Shown piece by piece: positions 1 to 5,475 of a DNA stretch of 12,241 bases. The notes below the pieces were generated by a model. The model made no database searches and was not told the DNA's origin. It saw nothing but the letters and a program-made list of their open reading frames with translations. Made by a program: the position numbers and the translations under genes. The stretch is from Pleurocapsa sp. MO_226.B13. GTDB lineage: Bacteria > Cyanobacteriota > Cyanobacteriia > Cyanobacteriales > Xenococcaceae. Each line of letters begins with the position of its first letter. The stretch's first letter is position 1. Location: positions 1-12,241 of the forward strand of contig JASJEI010000118.1 of the NCBI GenBank assembly GCA_030064795.1, given 5' to 3'.

Positions 1-58
1 TGAGACATCCCCCTAACCCGATCTCTTGAATCTCTTTCTGTTTAATTACCTCCTTCAG

Positions 59-118
59 AAGCTTGTCATAAAATTACTTCAGCCCATTGTTGAATCTTCT
101 AATCAGAGCTGTTGACGA
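59..118 (+). repeat. IS-end hairpin repeat, copy A (decayed)
   Basis: This copy aligns with the repeat at 571-704: it shares GCTTRTCATAAAA, then TTACTTCAGCCC or GTACTTCAGCCC, then TTGAATCTTC or TTAAATCTTC. The second hairpin arm has decayed, keeping only AGCTG. It lies in the same orientation as copy B. Confidence 0.6.
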
Positions 119-150
119 TCGCCCCTAAAAAGAATTCTGGCTATCTGTTG

Positions 151-198
151 GGAGCGATCGCATTGTAGAGTTAATGACTATGGTTCAGGCGATCGCTA
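151..198 (+). repeat. HIP1-bounded repeat unit, isolated copy
   Basis: The unit starts and ends with GCGATCGC. Between these it carries a version of the ACTGTACAGT palindrome followed by CAATGACTATGGTTCAG-like sequence. It matches the units at 977-1020 and 1125-1327 with a few substitutions, and shares the GGAGCGATCGCA entry with the unit at 977. Confidence 0.75.
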
Positions 199-347
199 TT
201 GAATTGAAGTCAAGGTAATCGATTTCACCACGTCCTGAATTTACCTGAATTCTTGCCATGATTCTGAGTTTTCCTAAGTTCTAATAGTCCTGAATTTGAC
301 TCAACTATTGAGCCAAATTTTTAGACATACTGAATTTAGATCTTGTC

Positions 348-352
348 AGAGG
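348..352 (+). promoter_or_regulatory. Shine-Dalgarno AGAGG of the GG-peptide gene
   Basis: AGAGG lies eight bases before the ATG at 361, a normal spacing. It is the main support for translation of this short reading frame from that ATG. Confidence 0.6.
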
Positions 353-360
353 TTAACGAG

Positions 361-513
361 ATGACTAACAACAGACAAAAAGCAACACATCCAGAAAAGA
401 CTGACATTAAGAAACTACCACTGCTTCAAAAACTCCAGTTGGAACAGCTAGATGGTGTCGTCGGAGGTCTTCTTAGTGACGCGGCTCTAGCGCGTGATGT
501 TAAATTAATTTGA
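361..513 (+). CDS. Double-glycine leader peptide: bacteriocin / secreted small-peptide precursor
   Basis: This 50-residue peptide looks like a substrate of C39-peptidase ABC exporters. Residues 1-36 form a hydrophilic, Lys-rich leader ending LQLEQLDGVVGG. Leu25 (-12), Leu30 (-7), Val33 (-4) and Gly35-Gly36 (-2, -1) sit where the double-glycine consensus expects them. Cleavage after Gly36 would release the 14-residue core LLSDAALARDVKLI. The core has no Cys, so lanthionine or disulfide chemistry is ruled out. The ATG has an AGAGG ribosome site eight bases upstream, and the frame closes with TGA before the flanking repeat. A matching C39 exporter lies convergently at 1356-3530. By family analogy the product could be a microcin-like bacteriocin or an unmodified secreted signal, as with the GG-motif EbfG peptides of Synechococcus biofilm control. 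Leader recognition is fairly secure; the function is inference. Confidence 0.72.
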   Translation: MTNNRQKATHPEKTDIKKLPLLQKLQLEQLDGVVGGLLSDAALARDVKLI

Positions 514-570
514 CTTTGATGTATATGGGTAGATTGATAGGGGGTAAGCAAATTCTCTTCCCTTCTTCGT

Positions 571-704
571 GAGCTTATCATAAAAGTACTTCAGCCCGTT
601 GTTAAATCTTCTTAACAACGGGCTGTTAACGAATTTATGGGACTTTTAGCGATTTCGATACCTGGCACCCTAACAAGTCAAAAGTCAAAAATAATGACAC
701 CTGA
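571..704 (+). repeat. IS-end hairpin repeat, copy B
   Basis: About 130 bp match the reverse complement of 3694-3850. Shared blocks include TCATMAAAGTACTTCAGCCC, CGAATTTATGG, CGATTTCGATACCTGGCA, AACAAGTCA and AGTCAAAAATAATG. Copy C carries about 20 extra bases (a doubled ACGCATT unit) near one end. In copy C the same sequence runs into the 3' end of an IS4-family transposase, so this is probably the terminus of that IS left behind without its gene. Confidence 0.75.
592..625 (+). repeat. Perfect 14-bp hairpin within copy B
   Basis: CAGCCCGTTGTTAA at 592-605 pairs perfectly with 612-625 across a six-base loop (ATCTTC). It lies about 80 bases after the GG-peptide stop and could slow or end its transcription. 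No T-run follows, so it is not a standard intrinsic terminator. Confidence 0.7.
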
Positions 705-710
705 AACCTG

Positions 711-731
711 GTAACTGGTAACTGATAACTG
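711..731. repeat. Heptamer tandem repeat (GTAACTG x3)
   Basis: Two exact GTAACTG units are followed by ATAACTG. It is a short tandemly repeated repetitive (STRR) sequence of the heptamer class known from cyanobacterial intergenic DNA. Confidence 0.8.
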
Positions 732-765
732 TGCGGCTGACGCCGTGCCTGCGGCAGCACTAATA

Positions 766-974
766 TCATCCTTCAGAACGAATCAATCGCCCATAAACTC
801 CCTCTTCCTGCCACAATTCCTCGTGAGTACCGCGCTGCACTACCTTACCTCCTTCCAAAACAATAATCTCATCGCAGTCCCGAATCGTACTCAAGCGATG
901 CGCCACCAAAATACAACTACACTTGCGCGATCGCAGATTTTCCACAATAATTTGTTCTGTCTAGGCATCTAAAG
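766..974 (-). pseudogene. Truncated duplicate of the exporter gene's 3' end
   Basis: These ~209 bp are nearly identical to 1356-1564, the last ~69 codons of the C39 ABC exporter. The translated minus strand keeps the H-loop region (LVAHRLST) and ends with the same RLIRSEG and stop. Homology starts abruptly next to a HIP1 repeat at 977 and stops just past the stop codon. A CAA codon has become TAG, giving DA-stop-TEQ, and a few other substitutions are present. With no Walker A, Walker B or signature motif, no functional ATPase can come from it. The high identity points to recent duplication or gene conversion. An alternative is the leftover of a recombination that deleted a second exporter copy. 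Confidence 0.88.
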
Positions 975-976
975 GA

Positions 977-1020
977 GCGATCGCACTGTACAGTCAATGA
1001 CTATGGTTCAGGCGATCGCC
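977..1020 (+). repeat. HIP1-bounded repeat unit interrupted by a small element
   Basis: This is the first unit of the tandem array. It runs from GCGATCGC through ACTGTACAGT to GGCGATCGCC, and its continuation (TTAATTCTGAG) resumes only at 1125, after a 101-bp insertion. Confidence 0.75.
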
Positions 1021-1023
1021 TTA

Positions 1024-1124
1024 GGTGATTTTTGATAAAGAATGTACCCTCATTAGTTAAACCGATAACTTACACAGCTAAAAATCTAAGGAATGACTGG
1101 GTATATTATTCCCTGGAAATCACC
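1024..1124. mobile_element. 101-bp MITE-like insertion with TTA target duplication
   Basis: The ends are GGTGATTT and AAATCACC, a perfect 8-bp terminal inverted repeat. Weaker complementarity continues to about 26 bp, including matching ACCC and GGGT blocks. TTA flanks both sides (1021-1023 and 1125-1127). Removing the element and one TTA restores the repeat unit GCC-TTA-ATTCTGAG seen in the neighbouring copies, which marks it as an insertion. It has no coding capacity; the parent transposase is not identified. Confidence 0.75.
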
Positions 1125-1327
1125 TTAATTCTGAGTGTTTATGGTCAAGCGATCGCTCTGTACAGTCAATGACTATGGTTCAGGCGAGCGCCTTAATTCT
1201 GAGTGTTTATGGTCAAGCGATCGCTCTGTACAGCTAATGATTATGGTTCAGGCGAGCGCCTTAATTCTGAGTGTTTATGGTCAAGCGATCGCACTGTACA
1301 GTCAATGACTATGGTTCAGGCGAGCGC
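1125..1327 (+). repeat. 68-bp tandem repeat, three units
   Basis: Units begin at 1125, 1193 and 1261, each starting TTAATTCTGAGTG. Each contains a GCGATCGC, a TGTACAG core and ATGGTTCAGGCGAGCG; the third ends at about 1327. They are nearly identical; unit 2 has CTAATGATT where the others have TCAATGACT. There are no spacers, so this is not CRISPR. The array sits between the exporter gene and its broken duplicate. Confidence 0.88.
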
Positions 1328-1355
1328 TTGAAAGTCTTAGAGGATGTTTGAAATA

Positions 1356-3530
1356 TCATCCTTCCGAACGAATCAATCGCCCATAAACTCCCCCTTCCTG
1401 CCACAATTCCTCGTGAGTACCGCGCTGCACTACCTTACCATCTTCCAAAACAATAATCTCATCGCAGTCCCGAATCGTACTCAAGCGATGCGCCACCAAA
1501 ATACAACTACACTTGCGCGATCGCAGATTTTCTACAATAATTTGTTCTGTTTGGGCATCCAAAGCAGAAGTCGCCTCATCCATCACCAAAATTGCTGGAT
1601 TTCTCACCAACGCACGAGCAATTTCCAACCTTTGTCTTTGACCACCACTTAAATTAACACCACCCTCCAACAATTCCCCATCATATCCCCCCGGAATTGC
1701 CATCACAGTCTTGTGGATAGCTGCATCTTGACAGGCTTTGACAAGTTGCTCATCTGGTACTGTAGCATCCCATAAGGTCAAATTATCCCGCACTGTACCG
1801 CCAAATAGAAAGATATCTTGTTCTACTAGGGATAGAGAACTTGCCAATATCTCTCTGGGAATCTCCCTTCTGGGAGTACGATCTAGGAGAATTTCCCCCG
1901 ACCAAGGTTGATAAAGTCCACAAATAAGTTTAGCCAGAGTTGATTTACCCGAACCACTCGCACCCACTAAAGCTACCCGCTGTCCTGGCTGTAATGATAG
2001 ACTAAGATTCTCAATCAAAGGTGGATCGACATGGGAATAACCAAAGGTGATATTCCGTAACTCTACATAACCTTGCAGCCGAGAATCAGAAATTTCCCTC
2101 TCCCTTATCTTCCCCATCTCCTCATCTCCCCGTCTCTCCTTCCCCACTTCTGGATCGAGGGAATTGCCTAATACATCATCTAAACGATTCAAATCTCCTT
2201 CTAATTCTTGGAGGGTACTACCGAAATCTACCAAGGTATTGACGGGTTGCTGAAAACTAAGCATCAAACTTTGAAAAGCCACTAACATCCCGATACTGAG
2301 ATTCCCATCCATCACCCGCCAACCCCCAACTACTAAGATTAACATTGAGGTTAAAGAGGTTAAAAAGATGGGCAAAATCCCTAATATCTGGTTTGTAACT
2401 TCCAACTCTTGCTGTGCGCTTGCAGCTTTGGCATAATATCCAGACCATCGGGAAAAGAAATCCGACTCCAACGCCGATGCTTTCAAAGTTTCTATACTCT
2501 GAAGTGCTGCAATACCGACCCCAGCAGCTTTTCCCCAATCTTGCACTAAACGAGTATTGGCATCGATCCGATGTCTGGCTACCCACTGCAACGCCAAGCC
2601 ATTGATAGCAGAAAAACAGATCCCAATTAACGTCAGTACTCCGTCATAGGCAAACATCACTAAGGCATAGAACAATACCATGACTGCATCAATAACAGTT
2701 GTTGCCAATTGACCAGAAAGCACCTGAGCCACTTTATTATTCAGACTGGCACGATTGCTGACTTCTCCTGCATATCTTTGAGCATAAAATCTTATCGGTA
2801 GTCTCAGAATATGCCACAAGAAGCGAGTGGACATTCCCACAGACAGCTTAATTCTCAGCTTTCGCAGATAGCGCAGTCGCAACAGTGTTAGCAGTCCTTG
2901 CCACACCGTGGTGAGAATCATCCCTAAAATCAGGGGACGCAGCCATTCGGTACGATTTTCCACCAGAATCTCATCCACAAACACCTGACTGAAGACTGGG
3001 ATAGCTAAGCCTGGTAGTACCAACAGAAATCCTGCCAAAATACAGTATAAAATTGCCCCAACCGAACCCCGCAAACGGTCAATTAACCCTAAGATGACAC
3101 TGGGTTTACGACCCCCCTTATTAAAATCGGGTCCCGGTTCCATCACTAGCACAACTCCTGTAAAACCCTCATCAAATTCTTCCCAAGAAATTCTGCGGGG
3201 GCCAGTAGCAGGATCGTTAAGGAACACCCAATGTTTACTCAATCCTTCCACTACTAGGAAGTGATTGAAGTTCCAGAAAACAATGAAGGGGGGAGATAAT
3301 TCTTTGAGCTGTTCTAGGTGTTCTACCTTAAAGCCATCTGCAACCATTCCGTAACGTCTAGCAGCAAGAATGAGGTTAGAGGCTTTGCTACCATCACGGG
3401 AAACCCCACACTCAATGCGGAGTTCGGCTAAAGGAACAATGCGGTCGTAGTGGGCAAGAATAATCGCTAAGGAAGCTGCGCCGCATTCAACCGCTTCCAT
3501 TTGTAATATAGTGGGAGTTTTGACACGCAT
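1356..3530 (-). CDS. NHLM-type bacteriocin exporter: C39 peptidase / ABC transporter
   Basis: This 724-residue protein cleaves double-glycine leaders and exports the core peptide across the inner membrane. Residues ~5-130 form the C39 peptidase, with catalytic Cys16 in AVECGAAS, His90 in NFNHF and Asp106 in NDPATG, all present. Residues ~150-430 are an ABC type-1 membrane domain. The ATPase follows: Walker A GASGSGKS (523-530), Q-loop Gln571, signature LSGGQ (627-631), Walker B with Asp651-Glu652, SALD, and H-loop His681. Length and N-terminus (RVKTPTILQMEAVECGA) fit the peptidase-bearing ABC1 protein of NHLM bacteriocin systems. The usual partners, a second ABC protein and a HlyD adaptor, are absent. 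The ATG start gives a full peptidase domain; its ribosome site is weak. A repeat-derived stretch enlarges the linker (about 461-482). The likely local substrate is the peptide at 361-513. Confidence 0.93.
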   Translation of the reverse strand: MRVKTPTILQMEAVECGAASLAIILAHYDRIVPLAELRIECGVSRDGSKASNLILAARRYGMVADGFKVEHLEQLKELSPPFIVFWNFNHFLVVEGLSKHWVFLNDPATGPRRISWEEFDEGFTGVVLVMEPGPDFNKGGRKPSVILGLIDRLRGSVGAILYCILAGFLLVLPGLAIPVFSQVFVDEILVENRTEWLRPLILGMILTTVWQGLLTLLRLRYLRKLRIKLSVGMSTRFLWHILRLPIRFYAQRYAGEVSNRASLNNKVAQVLSGQLATTVIDAVMVLFYALVMFAYDGVLTLIGICFSAINGLALQWVARHRIDANTRLVQDWGKAAGVGIAALQSIETLKASALESDFFSRWSGYYAKAASAQQELEVTNQILGILPIFLTSLTSMLILVVGGWRVMDGNLSIGMLVAFQSLMLSFQQPVNTLVDFGSTLQELEGDLNRLDDVLGNSLDPEVGKERRGDEEMGKIREREISDSRLQGYVELRNITFGYSHVDPPLIENLSLSLQPGQRVALVGASGSGKSTLAKLICGLYQPWSGEILLDRTPRREIPREILASSLSLVEQDIFLFGGTVRDNLTLWDATVPDEQLVKACQDAAIHKTVMAIPGGYDGELLEGGVNLSGGQRQRLEIARALVRNPAILVMDEATSALDAQTEQIIVENLRSRKCSCILVAHRLSTIRDCDEIIVLEDGKVVQRGTHEELWQEGGVYGRLIRSEG
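2096..2150 (-). repeat. GGGGAGATGAGG-type low-complexity repeat inside the exporter linker
   Basis: On the minus strand the DNA reads as purine-rich GGGGAGAYGGGGAGAT-like sequence, typical of cyanobacterial intergenic repeats. It is in frame and encodes the charged stretch GKERRGDEEMGKIRERE between the membrane domain and the ATPase, so it is tolerated as a flexible linker. Confidence 0.6.
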
Positions 3531-3693
3531 TGGGAATCTCGATCGCGCTCGCTCTGATTAAGCTCTATAGATCTCTTTGAGAGTACTTCCAACAAACAAC
3601 CAAAATTGTCTACAAGGGCGATCTCTCTTTCCATAGACACTCACAAAAAGATGCGATCGCAATATTCTATCAATAAATCAGTTCCCGCCTTAC
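3531..3693 (-). other. Upstream region of the exporter gene
   Basis: No gene and no second GG-leader peptide is visible on either strand. Two GCGATCGC or near-HIP1 sites lie here. The region should hold the exporter promoter, but I see no clear -35/-10 pair and only a weak purine stretch before the ATG at 3530. Confidence 0.35.
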
Positions 3694-3850
3694 CCAGTGT
3701 CACATTATTTTTGACTAATTACAATGCGTGAATGCGTGACTTGTTATGATGCCAGGTATCGAAATCGTTACCAAAGTTCCATAAATTCGTACTTCAGCTC
3801 CTTGCTTTTGAAGATTTAACAACGGGCTGAAGTACTTTGATGATAAACTT
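3694..3850 (-). repeat. IS-end hairpin repeat, copy C (inverted relative to B)
   Basis: This is the reverse-complement partner of 571-704. Its outer hairpin arms GTACTTCAGC (3789-3798) and GCTGAAGTAC (3826-3835) pair perfectly, while the inner arm has drifted. Copy B has the opposite pattern, so the ancestral stem was probably about 20 bp. The end nearest 3850 overlaps the last codons of the IS4-family transposase remnant, which identifies the repeat as that element's downstream end. Confidence 0.75.
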
Positions 3851-4140
3851 CTTTTGACTTAATGCTTTGTCCAGTAAAAGTAGAAAAACTATAGGACAAA
3901 CAAATTAACAAAATAATTGCAATTAGTCGGCGATCGCGCTTCTTGAGTGTTTTCTAAATTATAACCACCTCCTTTGAAATCGCGGAACATTTCTTCAATT
4001 CCCATTCGTTTTGCATAAGAGTCAGTAGCAGCAGATAAGCTATTAAGATTGGTCAAAATCAACCAAGTTTCTTTAAAGAGGCGACGGGGTTCGCCCCCGA
4101 TCGCAATTGGGATGGTCGGATAAGTCGCCCAAACCGCGTA
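3816..4140 (-). pseudogene. IS4-family transposase, C-terminal remnant with frameshift
   Basis: The minus strand reads in frame from about 4140: YAVWATYPTIPIAIGGEPRR, then SYAKRMGIEEMFRDFKGGGY. This contains the IS4-family YREK signature, Y-(2)-R-(3)-E-(6)-K, whose Glu is the last acid of the DDE triad. A one-base frameshift near 3940 follows. Reading resumes as KRDRRLIAIILLICLSYS and ends STSARC-stop at 3816-3818, inside repeat copy C. Everything upstream of ~4140, including the first two catalytic acids, is missing, and a TGA closes the frame there. It is an inactive IS fragment. Family assignment is confident, the exact IS is unknown, and the original could have had a slightly different boundary. 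Confidence 0.85.
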
Positions 4141-4263
4141 TTTTTTTCAGTAGTTAGTGGTGAGATGTACAAAGAGCGAACCCCGAACCCCGAACTGACA
4201 TGAAATCCCACCTCATTTATGGGTGGTATGAGCTTAATTTGAATAACCTCGTATCAGTTCTCA
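4141..4263. other. Non-coding gap between IS4 remnant and MITE
   Basis: No gene is visible. It holds a heptamer repeat of CGAACCC type (4177-4195, two full units plus CGAAC) and a weak 5-bp hairpin near 4210-4230. Confidence 0.5.
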
Positions 4264-4342
4264 GAGACTGTTTGTTAAACAAAAATAAAATGCTCGTGTA
4301 GTGGCGCGTCAAGCTTAATTTGAGGCATTAGATTTGTCTCTC

Positions 4343-4366
4343 GCAAAGGCGCAAAGGCGCAAAGGC
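4343..4366 (+). repeat. GCAAAGGC tandem repeat (x3)
   Basis: Three exact head-to-tail 8-bp units. Similar GCAAAGRCGCAAAG tracts are common between cyanobacterial genes. Confidence 0.85.
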
Positions 4367-4482
4367 AAGGACATGGCTTTTGAGGTTCCCTCAAAAGTTT
4401 AAATTGTCCGCGGAAAGAGAGTTATTTGTTTGGCGTTGTTCAGTTGAATTTATTGCACTATTTTAGGCTTGCCACGCCAGTA

Positions 4483-4547
4483 GGTTGGGTTAGGCGAGTA
4501 TTTTTCTAGAATCAGTCTTTTAATTGACTATTCGCCGTAACCCAACC
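4483..4547. repeat. GGTTGGGTTA inverted repeat (REP-like hairpin)
   Basis: GGTTGGGTTAGGCGA at 4483-4497 pairs with TCGCCGTAACCCAACC at 4532-4547 with one bulged base. Pairing continues for a few bases inward. GGTTGGGTT / AACCCAACC hairpins are dispersed in many cyanobacterial genomes. Here one is nested inside the 331-bp element. Confidence 0.8.
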
Positions 4548-4621
4548 AAGTTTAACGTTATACTCCTCTTAAGATTTACTTGATAAACAGTCTCTCAGGC
4601 ATTGTTTTTAGCTGACGATAG

Positions 4622-5206
4622 TTAGCAAATCAATTCTAGACTGGGAGGGATAGGAGGAGATAGCTCGGAATTTCTTAAGGCTATTTCTTGCCATTCTTGA
4701 ACTAGTGTTTTGGGAATTGGCAAGCGGGCTAGGCGACCATTTTCTAGTGGTATTTCTAATAGCAGATCGCTTATTGGTAGTCGAGGAAAAATATTTTTAA
4801 GGTCGTATTGTCCGATAGTAGGTAAAGGTGATTCTTCAAAGAAGATATTGGCTACTTCTAAATTTACCTTAGCTGAGTCGTCAGAGCGATCGCTCAAAAC
4901 ATCAATGATCAAAGGTTTTTGAGACTGAATATAGACAGAACTAGAGAGTCCCGATAGCCTCAAATTGAGAGAAGCGTTTGAAGAAGAACTAACCTCAGTA
5001 AAAAACATTACATCCCATTTATGCCCTGCTTCATCAGTTAGCATTTGTTCCGAACGACAATGTACGTGTCCTGGCGCAATATTGGTTTCGGTAATATCGG
5101 CAATTACGGGAGTGATGGTCAGCAAGGAAATAATCAAAAATAAAATTAGGGTCAGAAGTACAAAAGCGATTCCCCACTCAAGCTCATGTAAAATGTGACG
5201 TAACAT
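4622..5206 (-). CDS. DUF3122 family protein with N-terminal membrane segment
   Basis: This 194-residue protein resembles the cyanobacterial DUF3122 family, whose function is unknown. After a short cytosolic start (MLRHILHELEW), residues ~11-37 form one strongly hydrophobic segment, a signal anchor or uncleaved signal. The remainder should lie outside the cytosol. Family-like features are the PGHVHCRSEQMLTDEAGHKWDV strand region near residues 46-67, a GQYDLKNIFPRL block, and the LPIPKTLVQEWQEIA end. The ATG at 5206 is preferred over the in-frame TTG at 5224 because AGGAGGT lies seven bases before the ATG. The gene stands alone, divergent from the fructosamine kinase gene 270 bp away. The family call rests on recalled motifs and is moderately secure. 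Confidence 0.72.
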   Translation of the reverse strand: MLRHILHELEWGIAFVLLTLILFLIISLLTITPVIADITETNIAPGHVHCRSEQMLTDEAGHKWDVMFFTEVSSSSNASLNLRLSGLSSSVYIQSQKPLIIDVLSDRSDDSAKVNLEVANIFFEESPLPTIGQYDLKNIFPRLPISDLLLEIPLENGRLARLPIPKTLVQEWQEIALRNSELSPPIPPSLELIC

Positions 5207-5213
5207 TCGCTCT

Positions 5214-5220
5214 ACCTCCT
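5214..5220 (-). promoter_or_regulatory. Strong Shine-Dalgarno AGGAGGT deciding the DUF3122 start
   Basis: On the minus strand AGGAGGT ends seven bases before the ATG at 5206. The alternative TTG at 5224 lies upstream of it and would place the ribosome site inside the gene, so the ATG is the better start. Confidence 0.8.
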
Positions 5221-5427
5221 GCAATCAAAATTACCAATAAGTGCGATCGCAACTTTCGCAAGATTTTTTTGGCTTGGTTTATTACCTCTAAAACTGTTAT
5301 AAATTAAAAGTTTGAGAAACCCGTGAAGAATTACCGCAGAAAGAGAAATATAATTCCAGTAGCGAACATCATCCCAGTCATTAGTCATTTACGATCTTGA
5401 TAGCATTTACTTTGAATGTAATAAACT

Positions 5428-5447
5428 ACTAGAAGTCACTTTCTAGT
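5428..5447. promoter_or_regulatory. Inverted repeat upstream of the fructosamine kinase gene
   Basis: ACTAGAA-GTCACT-TTCTAGT is a perfect 7-bp inverted repeat with a six-base centre, 28 bp before the ATG at 5476. It could be an operator in the promoter or a hairpin in the 5' leader. No regulator in the window is linked to it. Confidence 0.45.
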
Positions 5448-5475
5448 CATCTTTCAACTATTCAATTAAAACCCG

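Larger units (their letters stand above)
1..360. other. Non-coding stretch upstream of the GG-peptide gene
   Basis: I see no credible gene here. The stretch holds a decayed copy of the IS-end repeat (59-118), one isolated HIP1-bounded repeat unit (151-198), and the probable promoter region of the small peptide gene. Four CTGAAT-containing words lie at about 235, 245, 290 and 330, two of them extended to GTCCTGAATTT. A small inverted repeat (CTCAA-CTA-TTGAG) lies at 300-312. A TTGACT hexamer at 296-301 could be a -35 box, but no good -10 box lies at the usual spacing. Confidence 0.5.
4264..4594. mobile_element. 331-bp MITE-like element with TCA target duplication
   Basis: The left end begins GAGACTGTTTGTTAA and the right end, reverse-complemented, begins GAGACTGTTTATCAA: 13 of 15 bases match. 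TCA flanks both ends (4261-4263 and 4595-4597). No transposase reading frame exists inside, so it is non-autonomous or internally deleted. A TNA-like 3-bp duplication would fit an IS5/IS427-type transposase, but that is inference. It contains an 8-bp tandem repeat and a long hairpin, listed separately. Confidence 0.7.

Noticed and set aside
592..625. Intrinsic terminator for the GG-peptide gene
   Set aside because: The stem is strong, but no T-run follows and the same hairpin belongs to the dispersed IS end.
745..972. Plus-strand open frame with a similar partner at 1344-1652, looking like a duplicated small gene
   Set aside because: Both lie antisense to the exporter's 3' end and its broken duplicate. 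The similarity is just the DNA duplication, and the ABC frame explains it fully.
977..1327. Regular repeats resembling a CRISPR array
   Set aside because: The 68-bp units are contiguous with no unique spacers, and no cas gene is present.
3531..3720. Second GG-leader precursor upstream of the exporter
   Set aside because: I read the minus strand there: only frames of about 20 codons or fewer and no GG leader.
4710..5198. Two plus-strand open frames opposite the DUF3122 gene
   Set aside because: They overlap a coherent minus-strand gene with a strong ribosome site and show no family features.
5204..5224. TTG start at 5224 for the DUF3122 gene
   Set aside because: The AGGAGGT ribosome site lies downstream of it and in front of the ATG at 5206.
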